From positions 1 to 39,164 of the forward strand of contig NZ_JBEPMA010000018.1 of assembly GCF_040545475.1 (NCBI RefSeq): a DNA stretch of 39,164 bases, read 5' to 3'. Both the position numbers and the translations under genes were made by a program. The notes beneath the pieces are model-generated. The model searched no databases. It was not told the DNA's origin and saw only the letters and a program-made list of their open reading frames with translations. The DNA comes from Peptoniphilus_A olsenii (GTDB taxonomy: Bacteria; Bacillota; Clostridia; Tissierellales; Peptoniphilaceae). Positions 23,766-31,802 of this stretch are shown here, piece after piece (the stretch's first letter is position 1; each line of letters begins with the position of its first letter).

Positions 23766-25314
23766 TTACTACCTCCTCCATTATTGGTAGTTCAATACTA
23801 AAAATCAATGAGCCATCATTTACATTTTTTGTTTCATTATCATGTATACATAAATTTCCATTATAAATATTTAATGTGTTTTTTATTAATTTTAAACCTA
23901 TCGAATTTAATTTAGCATAATCTTCATCTAAATAGTCACCAAAATTTTCAATATGCAAATTAATGAGAGAATTCTCTATACTCAAATGTATTTCCGAGAA
24001 ATATCCCTTTGAGTGTTTCAAAAAATTAATAACTAGCTCGTGCATAAATCTATAAACTAATCTATCATAAGGTATAGGTATGTAAATATTTTTATCCGAA
24101 TAAAATTCAATGTGTTTATCTGTCTCATAAATATCTTGTAACGCATTTACAAGTTGAAGATATTTATTATATAATGAAATACTATCAACTTTTATTGGTT
24201 CAAGAAGATTTATTTTTGTTCGTATTTTATTGATTAAATTTCTGTGAATTTTTAGAGATTTAGTAATATTATTTAAACTTTCTGAGTTATTTTTCAATAA
24301 ATTTTGCGAAATAATTATATCTTGTAAAATATCATCATGTAAAAAACTCATACTATCTCTTTCATAAATATCTGACAAATTTTTAATCAATACATTCTTA
24401 TATAAATATTTATCACAAGGAGTGTCATTTAATAAATTAGTCTTATAATCAAAATAAAATTTAATATTTAAAATATTTAATATGAAAATCATAGATATAA
24501 TTAATGAATTTTTTATATTTAAATCGAAATTAAAAAATGTAAAAAATATTAATAGCAAGAAGAGAAGATTGACGATATTAAAATAAAAGTCTTTTAGAAA
24601 ATTTCTTATTTCATCATTTATACTCATAGTGAAAATAATAAAACTTAATTCTACACAAAATAACAAAATTATTTCCAAAATGTAAAAACTATTTATTTTT
24701 GGAACTATTCTAAGTATTAAATTAAAAAATGTAAAATAAAATATAGAAATCAAGACTAAAACGTTAAATAATTTTTTACTTGTTTTTAGAATATATCTCA
24801 TATTAATAAATATCATAATTAATGGATAAATAGAGATAAGTAATTTCCATATTTTCAAAGTAACTAAATATTCTGAGCTATTTAGGTAATTAAGACAAAT
24901 AGCAAAACTAAATATAATTACTGGAAAGGATAAAAAATACAAAATATATCTGATTTTGATTTTACTTAAAAAAACATAATAATTACAAAATAATAATACA
25001 TTTATTAAAAATAAATTTATTTCTGTACTATACTTAAAACTCATCCTAAACTTATATAAGTGTGAATAATCTATTAGTATCCATAGCAAAAATATTACTG
25101 TAATAATACTAAAATTGAAAGACAAATTACTCTCTTCTTTTATTAAAAAAATTATTAATGAAATATTATTTATTAAACTACAACATAGAAAAAAATTCAT
25201 TGCAGTAAAAGTACTTTGGTTTCTGCTAATAACAGAATAAAATAAAATATAAATGCCGATAAAAATAAAAGACAAGATTAAAACTGATTTTAAAACTACT
25301 CGCTCTCTACTCAT
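23737..25314 (-). CDS. Polytopic sensor histidine kinase of the HisKA_3 (ComP/DesK-like) class
   Basis: A 525-residue protein. About ten hydrophobic helices fill residues 8-290 with very short loops, and no PAS, HAMP or large extracellular domain is present. The dimerisation/phospho-acceptor region carries His326 in SFLHDDILQDIIIS; the HD(D/E)xLQD motif is typical of ComP-like kinases. The ATPase domain has an N-box (MHELVINFLKHSK) and a G-box (NSIGLKLIKNTL). A purely membrane-embedded sensor of this kind suggests recognition of a peptide, lipid or membrane state. ATG 25314 lies seven bases after GAGGTG; the longer frame starts inside that site. It is transcribed with the response regulator, downstream of a terminator that separates it from the three small paralogues. 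Confidence 0.9.
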   Translation of the reverse strand: MSRERVVLKSVLILSFIFIGIYILFYSVISRNQSTFTAMNFFLCCSLINNISLIIFLIKEESNLSFNFSIITVIFLLWILIDYSHLYKFRMSFKYSTEINLFLINVLLFCNYYVFLSKIKIRYILYFLSFPVIIFSFAICLNYLNSSEYLVTLKIWKLLISIYPLIMIFINMRYILKTSKKLFNVLVLISIFYFTFFNLILRIVPKINSFYILEIILLFCVELSFIIFTMSINDEIRNFLKDFYFNIVNLLFLLLIFFTFFNFDLNIKNSLIISMIFILNILNIKFYFDYKTNLLNDTPCDKYLYKNVLIKNLSDIYERDSMSFLHDDILQDIIISQNLLKNNSESLNNITKSLKIHRNLINKIRTKINLLEPIKVDSISLYNKYLQLVNALQDIYETDKHIEFYSDKNIYIPIPYDRLVYRFMHELVINFLKHSKGYFSEIHLSIENSLINLHIENFGDYLDEDYAKLNSIGLKLIKNTLNIYNGNLCIHDNETKNVNDGSLIFSIELPIMEEVVNENFINRRP

Positions 25315-25374
25315 AAAATTCACCTCACTACTCCATATTAATAAAATTATATAATCTATAGATTGATTTTAGAG

Positions 25375-25409
25375 AAAAAAGGTCCTATATTAAATATTAT
25401 AGAACCTTT
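25375..25409 (-). terminator. Terminator between the paralogue trio and the kinase gene
   Basis: On the minus strand, AAAGGTTCTATA (25409-25398) pairs with TATAGGACCTTT (25389-25378) with one G-T pair and an 8-base loop, followed by TTTCTC. Partial readthrough would couple the trio to the kinase. Confidence 0.8.
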
Positions 25410-25431
25410 TGCATTGACATTAATTCTTATT

Positions 25432-25725
25432 TTATTTTAAAAAATTAATTCCTCTACTTTCCATAACTCCAAAATATTCAGCATAATATATGTTTTTATC
25501 TTTAGTAACAGAATCCGAATTTAATTTTAAATCTCCTCTGTATTTAATTAAACCTTTGTTAGTTGTATGAGTAATATATTGAGGAAAACTAACCGCATCA
25601 TATCTTCTAATCACTTTTGTAGCTTCAATTTCCGACTTGAAGCCATTAAATAAGAAAACTGCTGAAATACCTAATATTATAATAAGGAAAGAAATAAATT
25701 TATTTCTTTTAATAACTTCCATCAT
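25432..25725 (-). CDS. Small membrane-anchored protein, paralogue C of three (unknown family)
   Basis: 97 residues. An N-terminal basic stretch and one hydrophobic helix (about 10-29) precede a ~65-residue outside domain. No signal-peptidase AxA site is obvious, so it is probably membrane-anchored. It shares a pattern with its two neighbours: a Y(D/E)-x(2-4)-FPxxIT(Y/H) stretch (AVSFPQYITHT), KGLIKYRGDLKLN, and YYAEYFGVM. It is closest to paralogue A (26130-26426). ATG 25725 is eight bases after AAGGAG and overlaps the stop of paralogue B by 17 bases, so translation is likely coupled. I do not recognise the family. Signal precursor, bacteriocin-like or envelope-stress sensor are possible readings. 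Confidence 0.72.
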   Translation of the reverse strand: MMEVIKRNKFISFLIIILGISAVFLFNGFKSEIEATKVIRRYDAVSFPQYITHTTNKGLIKYRGDLKLNSDSVTKDKNIYYAEYFGVMESRGINFLK

Positions 25726-26029
25726 ACGAAAGACTCCTTGCATATCCTACATCATATAATGTTCCCTCATATACTGCACTATATCTATTATCATTCTCCC
25801 TACGTACAGAACTCCAATCAATACTTATTCTTCCTCTAAATTTTCGGCTACCTCTGTACTCTGTATGTGTTATAGTTGAAGGGAAATTCCTATCGTAACT
25901 ATATTTTACTATCCTAACATAAATGGTATCATCATCAAAACCCAAAATATCTCTCTCAGCAAATACAGGAATAAAAATTCCTATAATTAAAATAATTAAT
26001 ACTGTAAAACTTAGTAAATACTTTTTCAT
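25709..26029 (-). CDS. Small secreted protein, paralogue B of three (unknown family)
   Basis: 106 residues with a classical signal peptide: MKKYLLSF, hydrophobic core to residue 20, and PVFA|ERD giving cleavage after residue 24. The ~82-residue mature part carries the trio pattern (SYDRNFPSTITHTEYRG, then FRGRISIDWSSV and YSAVYEGTLY) and ends in an Arg/Ser/Tyr-rich tail. It is the only member with a clear cleavage site, so it is the likely released product, whereas A and C look anchored. The start at 26029 follows GAGGAGG by five bases. The Y-x-Y/F-R-G-x-L and Y-x-A-x-Y-x-G pattern suggests a small beta-strand domain. Function unknown. Confidence 0.75.
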   Translation of the reverse strand: MKKYLLSFTVLIILIIGIFIPVFAERDILGFDDDTIYVRIVKYSYDRNFPSTITHTEYRGSRKFRGRISIDWSSVRRENDNRYSAVYEGTLYDVGYARSLSYDGSY

Positions 26030-26129
26030 AAAATCCTCCTCATATTTATTTCGGTACACGAGCAAAATATCTTTACTCAGATCTATTATAGTACTCTACT
26101 AAATAATTTTCAGTTAACTTTTGTGCATA

Positions 26130-26426
26130 TTATTTAAATTTAAAAGAATCTCTATGTATTTTTCCTTTATATTCTGCATAATATTTTTCTGATAATGGAT
26201 ATTTCCTTATAGTATTTTCATTTAAATGTAAATCTATTCTATATACTATTAATCCTTTTTTATTTTTATATGTAATAGTTTTTGGGAAATTACTTCTTTC
26301 ATAACTAGTTCTAATTGTTGTAATAGACTTTTCTTCATTGAAAGCTACAAATATTAAAGAAGAAATGCTTAATATTATTAATATAGATATTAAAATATTT
26401 ATCAAATTTTTATTTAAAAATTTCAT
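26130..26426 (-). CDS. Small membrane-anchored protein, paralogue A of three (unknown family)
   Basis: 98 residues: MKFLNKN, one hydrophobic helix (about 8-29) without an AxA cleavage site, then an outside domain with SYERSNFPKTITYKNKKG, VYRIDLHLN and YYAEYKGKIHRD. It is clearly a paralogue of the proteins at 25432-25725 (closest) and 25709-26029. It is first in the presumed operon, 66 bases downstream of a perfect palindrome. ATG 26426 has only a weak GGTGAT site, better placed than the alternative ATG at 26441. Function unknown. Confidence 0.7.
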   Translation of the reverse strand: MKFLNKNLINILISILIILSISSLIFVAFNEEKSITTIRTSYERSNFPKTITYKNKKGLIVYRIDLHLNENTIRKYPLSEKYYAEYKGKIHRDSFKFK

Positions 26427-26470
26427 AATATCACCAGTCATAATAATTCAAATAATAATTATTTATCTCA

Positions 26471-26517
26471 TTAATAAACATTTTTATTATGTATTACAAT
26501 TAACTTTTAATTGTAAT
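26471..26517 (-). promoter_or_regulatory. Perfect 11-3-11 palindrome overlapping a candidate -35, upstream of the trio
   Basis: ATTACAATTAA (26493-26503), CTT, then TTAATTGTAAT (26507-26517) is a perfect 11-bp inverted repeat. On the minus strand, TTGTAA (26499-26494) inside it and TATTAA (26476-26471) have a 17-bp spacing and form a plausible promoter for paralogue A. A dimeric regulator bound here would overlap the -35 box. The LuxR-type regulator encoded nearby is the obvious candidate. With only a 3-base loop and no T-run it is not a terminator. Confidence 0.55.
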
Positions 26518-26602
26518 ATCAATCTACTCAAATGGATACCTTGATTACATCTATTATAAAAAATATTTATAATTAAATCCACACTTCTATTATAATTTCT
26601 AG

Positions 26603-26633
26603 AAAAAAAGAGAAGACCCTATAGCCTTCTCTC
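26603..26633 (-). terminator. Terminator after hbd
   Basis: On the minus strand, GAGAGAAGGC and GGTCTTCTCT form a stem (26633-26609) around TATAG with a T7 tail. Confidence 0.85.
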
Positions 26634-26655
26634 AAAATAATTTTTTAATTTTTAA

Positions 26656-27492
26656 TCAATATTTGTAGAATCCTTCTCCAGTTTTTCTACCTAATAGACC
26701 TGCTCTAACCATTTTCTTTAATAGTACATGAGGTCTATATTTTGTATCTCCAAACTCGTTGTAAAGTACTTCCATAATTGCAAGTACAACATCAAGTCCG
26801 ATTAAATCTCCAAGAGCCAAAGGTCCCATTGGATGATTTGCTCCAAGTTGCATAGCTGTGTCAATATCTTCAGCTGAAGCAATTCCTTCTGCATAAATTC
26901 CAATAGCTTCATTTACCATAGGGATAAGAATTCTATTTACTACAAATCCAGGTGCTTCTTCCACTTCAACTGGCGTTTTGCCAATTTCTTTTGAAAGTTC
27001 TACGATTACATCTTTTACTTCTGGATCAGTTTTTTTACCAGAAATTACTTCTACAAGTTTCATAGCTGGAACTGGATTAAAGAAGTGCATTCCTATTACT
27101 TTTTCTGGTCTTTGTGTAGCCGCTCCAATATCAGTTATTGATAATGAAGAAGTGTTAGATGCAAGTATTGTTTTTGGATCACAAACTTTGCAAAGTTCTG
27201 TAAAGATAGCTTTTTTGATTGTAGGATTTTCTGTAGCTGCTTCTATAATAAGATCGCAGTCTTTTACATCTTCAATATCAGAAGAAGTTGTAAGATTTCC
27301 CATGGCTTTATCCATTTCATCTTGTGTCATTCTTTCTTTTGATACGTTTTTTTCGAATCCTTTTCTGATTTTATCCATTGCTTTAACTAAAGCTTCTGGA
27401 GCTATATCTCTAACTATAACTTCATGATAAGGTGCAAGCACTTGTGCAATACCTGCTCCCATTGTTCCTGAACCTACTACTGCTATTTTCAT
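26656..27492 (-). CDS. hbd: 3-hydroxybutyryl-CoA dehydrogenase
   Basis: A 278-residue soluble dehydrogenase that reduces acetoacetyl-CoA to (S)-3-hydroxybutyryl-CoA. The N-terminal Rossmann motif is VVGSGTMGAGIAQ. The catalytic His is in MHFFNPVPAMKLVEV, with PGFVVNRIL at the domain junction and ANHPMGPLALGDLIGLD in the C-terminal dimerisation domain. Length and motifs match clostridial Hbd. Its ATG follows AAGGAG. It is 12 bp downstream of crt and last in thl-crt-hbd. Confidence 0.95.
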   Translation of the reverse strand: MKIAVVGSGTMGAGIAQVLAPYHEVIVRDIAPEALVKAMDKIRKGFEKNVSKERMTQDEMDKAMGNLTTSSDIEDVKDCDLIIEAATENPTIKKAIFTELCKVCDPKTILASNTSSLSITDIGAATQRPEKVIGMHFFNPVPAMKLVEVISGKKTDPEVKDVIVELSKEIGKTPVEVEEAPGFVVNRILIPMVNEAIGIYAEGIASAEDIDTAMQLGANHPMGPLALGDLIGLDVVLAIMEVLYNEFGDTKYRPHVLLKKMVRAGLLGRKTGEGFYKY

Positions 27493-27504
27493 ATTATCTC
27501 CTTC

Positions 27505-28281
27505 TTATTCTCCAACAAATTTAGGTTTATTCTTATCCAAAAATGCTCTCATACCTTCTTTTTGGTCATTTGTAGCGAAACATAGACCAAAGTGAGTTTT
27601 TTCAATTTGCATTGCTGTATCTATATCTGTTTGAGATCCATTTATAATTGATTGTTTTGCATATTCAACAGCTTTTGGAGCTTTTGATACAATTTTTTTA
27701 GCCATTTCAATAGCTTTATCAATTAATTCATCAGGCTCATATACATGATTAACAAGTCCAATTTCTAATGCCTTGTTGGCATCAATCATTTCTGTTGTAT
27801 AAATTAATTCTTTTGCATATCCCGGCCCAATTGTTCTTGAAAGTCTTTGAGTTCCACCAAATCCTGGTGTTATTCCAAGTCCAACTTCTGGTTGGCCAAA
27901 TTTTGCTTTTGTTGATGCAATTCTAATATCACAAGCTACAGAAATTTCACATCCGCCACCAAGTGCAAATCCATTTACTGCTGCTATTACAGGCACTCTA
28001 CATTTTTCAATTTCCATGAATGTATCCATACCAAGTTTTGCAAAATCATAGGCTTCACTAGCTGTGAAGTTTGCCATTTCGCCAATGTCGGCACCAGCTA
28101 CAAATGATTTGCCGGCACCTGTAACGATGATACATCTAATGTCATCATCTACATGTGAAAAAAATCTGTGAAGTTCATTTAACATTTGAGAGTTAATAGC
28201 GTTTAGGCTTTTTTCTCTTGTCAATGTCAGTAGAACTACTCCATCTGATTTTTCTTCAATATTTAAAAATTCGTATTCCAT
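27505..28281 (-). CDS. crt: Enoyl-CoA hydratase / crotonase
   Basis: A 258-residue crotonase-fold enzyme interconverting 3-hydroxybutyryl-CoA and crotonyl-CoA. The oxyanion-hole SFVAGADIGEM and the two catalytic glutamates (ALGGGCEIS and QPEVGLGITPG) are present, so true hydratase activity is expected. It is six bases after the thl stop, whose last codons (GGAAGGGAC) supply the ribosome-binding purines. It belongs to the butyrate route together with thl and hbd. Confidence 0.94.
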   Translation of the reverse strand: MEYEFLNIEEKSDGVVLLTLTREKSLNAINSQMLNELHRFFSHVDDDIRCIIVTGAGKSFVAGADIGEMANFTASEAYDFAKLGMDTFMEIEKCRVPVIAAVNGFALGGGCEISVACDIRIASTKAKFGQPEVGLGITPGFGGTQRLSRTIGPGYAKELIYTTEMIDANKALEIGLVNHVYEPDELIDKAIEMAKKIVSKAPKAVEYAKQSIINGSQTDIDTAMQIEKTHFGLCFATNDQKEGMRAFLDKNKPKFVGE

Positions 28282-28287
28282 TTATTA

Positions 28288-29472
28288 TTAGTCCCTTCCA
28301 ACAACAAGGGCAGTTCCCATTCCGCCACCTATACATAATGTTGCTAGACCTTTTTTAGCATCTCTTTTTTGCATTTCGTATAGTAATGTTGTTAAAATTC
28401 TTGCACCACTAGCTCCAACAGGGTGACCAATTGCGATTGCCCCACCATTAACGTTCACTTTATCCATATCGAATTCTAATTCTTTAGCCACTGCACATGC
28501 TTGTGCTGCAAAAGCTTCGTTAGCTTCGATTAAGTCCATATCTTTAACTTCAAGACCTGCTTTTTCTAATGCTTTTCTTGATGAAGGAATTGGACCAGTT
28601 CCCATGATAGTTGGGTCAACACCTTCTGTTGCATAAGAAATAATATACGCAAGAGGTTCAACTCCAAGTTCTTTTGCTTTAGATTCAGTCATAACAACAA
28701 GCATAGCTGCTCCGTCATTAATTCCTGATGCATTAGCTGCAGTTACTGTTCCACCTTCTTTGAAAGCTGGTTTAAGTCCTGATATACCTTCAACTGTTAC
28801 GCCTTCTCTGATATATTCGTCATCTTCAACTACAGTAACTTTACCTTTACGACCTTTTACTTCAACTGTTACAATTTCATCTTTAAATCTTCCAGTTTTT
28901 CTTGCTTCTTCTGCATTGTTTTGAGATCTAGTTGCAAGTTCGTCTTGCATTTCTCTAGTAATGTCATATTTTTCAGCTACATTTTCAGCTGTAATACCCA
29001 TGTGATAATCATTGAATGCATCCCAAAGACCATCTTTAATCATAGTGTCTACAACTTTTTTGTCGCCCATTCTTGCTCCCCATCTTTCATTCATAAGAGC
29101 ATATGGGGCATTAGACATTGATTCTGTACCTCCTGCAAGTACAATTTCAGCATCTCCAGATTTGATAACTTGAGCTGCTAAACTTACTGCACGAAGTCCT
29201 GAACCACATACAATGTTAAGTGTAACTGATGGTGATGTGTAAGGAATTCCAGCATTGATTGTAACTTGTCTTGCAACATTTTGTCCTTGTGCTGCTTGGA
29301 TTACATTTCCGATGTAAGATTCATCAATCATATCAGGTGTTACTTTTGCTCTTTTCATTGCTTCTTTTGCCGCAACTACTCCAAGTTCAACTGCTGAAAC
29401 TGATTTGAACGCTCCACCGAATGATCCCACAGGTGTTCTTGCTGCTGACGCTATTACTATTCTTTCTTCCAT
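28288..29472 (-). CDS. thlA: Acetyl-CoA C-acetyltransferase (thiolase)
   Basis: A 394-residue biosynthetic-type thiolase joining two acetyl-CoA into acetoacetyl-CoA. The acyl-accepting cysteine is in LNIVCGSGLRAV, and the active-site His is in GHPVGASGARIL. The second cysteine is in LATLCIGGGMG, and NEAFAAQ precedes it. A GGAGGA site precedes the ATG. First gene of thl-crt-hbd. The butyryl-CoA dehydrogenase and etf genes usually clustered with these in clostridia are not in the window. Confidence 0.95.
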   Translation of the reverse strand: MEERIVIASAARTPVGSFGGAFKSVSAVELGVVAAKEAMKRAKVTPDMIDESYIGNVIQAAQGQNVARQVTINAGIPYTSPSVTLNIVCGSGLRAVSLAAQVIKSGDAEIVLAGGTESMSNAPYALMNERWGARMGDKKVVDTMIKDGLWDAFNDYHMGITAENVAEKYDITREMQDELATRSQNNAEEARKTGRFKDEIVTVEVKGRKGKVTVVEDDEYIREGVTVEGISGLKPAFKEGGTVTAANASGINDGAAMLVVMTESKAKELGVEPLAYIISYATEGVDPTIMGTGPIPSSRKALEKAGLEVKDMDLIEANEAFAAQACAVAKELEFDMDKVNVNGGAIAIGHPVGASGARILTTLLYEMQKRDAKKGLATLCIGGGMGTALVVGRD

Positions 29473-29557
29473 TTTTTCCTCCTAGTCGCACATTATAAAT
29501 AAAGTGCTCTTTATTATTTAATTTATAGTCTTTGCAAAATTTTGACCATGCAATAAC

Positions 29558-29585
29558 ATTATATCAAATATTGTGTTATATTAAA
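29558..29585 (-). promoter_or_regulatory. Candidate thl-crt-hbd promoter
   Basis: On the minus strand, a consensus TATAAT (29563-29558) has a weak TTTAAT (29585-29580) 16 bp upstream. A GCAC...GTGC inverted repeat lies between it and the thl start. Confidence 0.4.
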
Positions 29586-29659
29586 GTAGAAAAAGCTATC
29601 TCATGGTGCCTACGATAATATTTTTACCCATTGTATTAATAAATAAATAAAAACTTACG

Positions 29660-30766
29660 CTATTTGTTTAATTCTTCTAAAATATCTACTATTCTTGCAG
29701 CTGCATTTCCATCACCATAAGGATTTATTGCTTTTGCCATTTCTTCGTATGCTTCTTTATCGTCCAATAATTTTATGATATTTTCATAAACTGCATCAAA
29801 TTCAGTTCCTATTAATTTGGCTGTCTTAGCCTCTACTCCTTCCATTCTTTCGGTTTCGTTTCGCACAACCAAAACTGGTTTACCAAGAGAAGGTGCTTCC
29901 TCTTGCACTCCTCCTGAGTCTGTAACCACAAATTTAACTTTATTCATCAAATTTGAGAAAGGTAAGTAAGAAAGTGGTTCTATTAAATGAACTCTATCTA
30001 AATCTTTAAAGTATTTATTTGCAATTTCTCTAACCAGCGGATTAAGATGCACTGGAAAAATAACTTCAACATTTTCTCTTTCTTCCACGACTCTTTTGAC
30101 AGCAGAAAAAATATTTTCCATTGGCTTTCCCCAATTTTCTCTTCTATGGGATGTGAGTAATAGAACTTCTTTATTGTAGTTAATATTATTTAACACTTCA
30201 TCTTCAAATACATAATCATCTCTAACCGAGTACTTTAAAGCATCTATGACAGTATTTCCTGTAATATAAATATTTTCCTCTGGATAGTTTTCTTTCAATA
30301 AATTGTTCTTGTTATTTTCTGTGGGTGCAAAATGGAAGTTAGTTATTATGCCTGTAAGCATCCTATTTGCTTCTTCAGGATAAGGCGAATAAATATTTCC
30401 AGATCTTAGACCTGCTTCAACATGTCCGATTTTAATTTTTTTATAAAATGCGGCAAGTGCTGCAGCAAATACTGTTGTTGTATCTCCTTGCACTAATAAA
30501 ATATCTGGTTTTAGTTCGTCTAATATTTTTTCTAATCCTATTAAGGTTTTTGTGGTAACCTCTGTTAGAGATTGACCCTTTTTAAATATATTGAGATCAT
30601 AATCTGGTTCTATATCAAAAATATCCAAGACTTGATCTAGCATTTCTCTATGTTGACCTGTTACACAGACAAAACTTTTTATTGTATTTCTCTTTTCTAT
30701 TTCTTTTATTATTGGAGCCATCTTTATTCCTTCAGGTCTAGTTCCAAAAACAAATAATACTTTCAT
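29660..30766 (-). CDS. mnaA: UDP-N-acetylglucosamine 2-epimerase (non-hydrolysing)
   Basis: A 368-residue GT-B-fold epimerase making UDP-N-acetylmannosamine, a precursor of wall teichoic-acid linkage units and related polymers. Motifs: FGTRPEGIKM at the N-terminus, VQGDTTT, GHVEAGLRSG, TSHRRENWG and DSGGVQEEAPSLGKP. The start follows GGGAGG and abuts the stop of the tagO-type gene. The tagO-mnaA pair suggests teichoic-acid-like or capsular polymer initiation. Confidence 0.94.
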   Translation of the reverse strand: MKVLFVFGTRPEGIKMAPIIKEIEKRNTIKSFVCVTGQHREMLDQVLDIFDIEPDYDLNIFKKGQSLTEVTTKTLIGLEKILDELKPDILLVQGDTTTVFAAALAAFYKKIKIGHVEAGLRSGNIYSPYPEEANRMLTGIITNFHFAPTENNKNNLLKENYPEENIYITGNTVIDALKYSVRDDYVFEDEVLNNINYNKEVLLLTSHRRENWGKPMENIFSAVKRVVEERENVEVIFPVHLNPLVREIANKYFKDLDRVHLIEPLSYLPFSNLMNKVKFVVTDSGGVQEEAPSLGKPVLVVRNETERMEGVEAKTAKLIGTEFDAVYENIIKLLDDKEAYEEMAKAINPYGDGNAAARIVDILEELNK

Positions 30767-31795
30767 TTAGCCCTCCCTATTTTTGAGCATGCCTGCAGAT
30801 ATTCCTGCAATCAATATGATAAACATAACGCCTAGCGATATTATAAGTCCTACTGATGAATGAAATTTTGAAATTAAATTTGCAATTATGCCAAATATTG
30901 CAGAAATTGCATACAAAATTATAACAGTTTGCTTTTGATTCAAACCACGAGCCAATAAACGGTGATGTAAATGTCCTTTATCAGCTGCCACCATAGATTT
31001 GCCCGACAATTTTCTTCTAATCATAGCAAAAGCTGTATCAAAAACTGGAACACCCATTATTAAAACTGGCACAAAAATCATAAGCATTGCTGCTTGTTTT
31101 AAAAAACCAGTTATACTTATATATGATAGCATGAATCCAAGATATAAAGCTCCAGTATCGCCCATAAATATCTTAGCAGGATTGAAGTTAAAAGGCAAAA
31201 ATCCCAAACAAGCTCCTGCTACAAGAGCACAAACAAGGCTTACCTCTGTTCTTCCCATTTGATAAGTTATAAAAAACATTGATATAGCACAGATAAGTGA
31301 TACTCCTGCTGCTAGACCATCTAGTCCATCAATCAAATTTATAGTATTTGTAATTCCACATACCCAGAAAATTGTCACCGGTATAGATAAGAAACTTAAA
31401 ATTAAAAGTGCATCTTTAAAATCAAAAGGATTTGTAAAAAATTCAATTTTGACTCCACCTATTACAAGCAAAATACCGCCCAATATTTGAAATCCAAATT
31501 TTAATTTTGGGCTAAGACCTCTCTTATCATCAATTAAACCTGAAATTGCAATTAAAAGAGATGCCGCAATTGTCATTACAAGTTCTTTATTCAGAGGTAA
31601 ATATTTTATCATCAAAATGGTAACAGATATTACCATAGCAATTCCTCCTCCAAGAGGAATTGGCTTTTTATGAACTCTTCGTTCATCTTTTGGAATATCT
31701 ATTAAACCAAATTTTTGTGTTAGTTTAATTGTAATAGGCATTAAAAGAAATGTTATTAAAAACGCCAAAAAAAACGGAAAAATAAATTCCTTCAT
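30767..31795 (-). CDS. tagO: Undecaprenyl-phosphate GlcNAc-1-phosphate transferase (WecA/TagO family)
   Basis: A 342-residue polytopic membrane enzyme of the MraY/WecA family. About eleven helices surround the conserved cytoplasmic motifs DDKRGLSPK, NTINLIDGLDGLAAG, FMGDTGALYLG and HLHHRLLARGL. It loads GlcNAc-phosphate onto the undecaprenyl carrier, starting wall-polymer synthesis. ATG 31795 (MKEFIFPFF) aligns with the family start and lies seven bases after the upp stop. The longer frame would run back into upp. Confidence 0.9.
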   Translation of the reverse strand: MKEFIFPFFLAFLITFLLMPITIKLTQKFGLIDIPKDERRVHKKPIPLGGGIAMVISVTILMIKYLPLNKELVMTIAASLLIAISGLIDDKRGLSPKLKFGFQILGGILLVIGGVKIEFFTNPFDFKDALLILSFLSIPVTIFWVCGITNTINLIDGLDGLAAGVSLICAISMFFITYQMGRTEVSLVCALVAGACLGFLPFNFNPAKIFMGDTGALYLGFMLSYISITGFLKQAAMLMIFVPVLIMGVPVFDTAFAMIRRKLSGKSMVAADKGHLHHRLLARGLNQKQTVIILYAISAIFGIIANLISKFHSSVGLIISLGVMFIILIAGISAGMLKNREG

Positions 31796-31802
31796 AGCGG
31801 AC

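Noticed and set aside
26978..27427. 149-codon plus-strand frame inside hbd
   Set aside because: It is antisense to hbd, whose motifs are intact, and has no start context.
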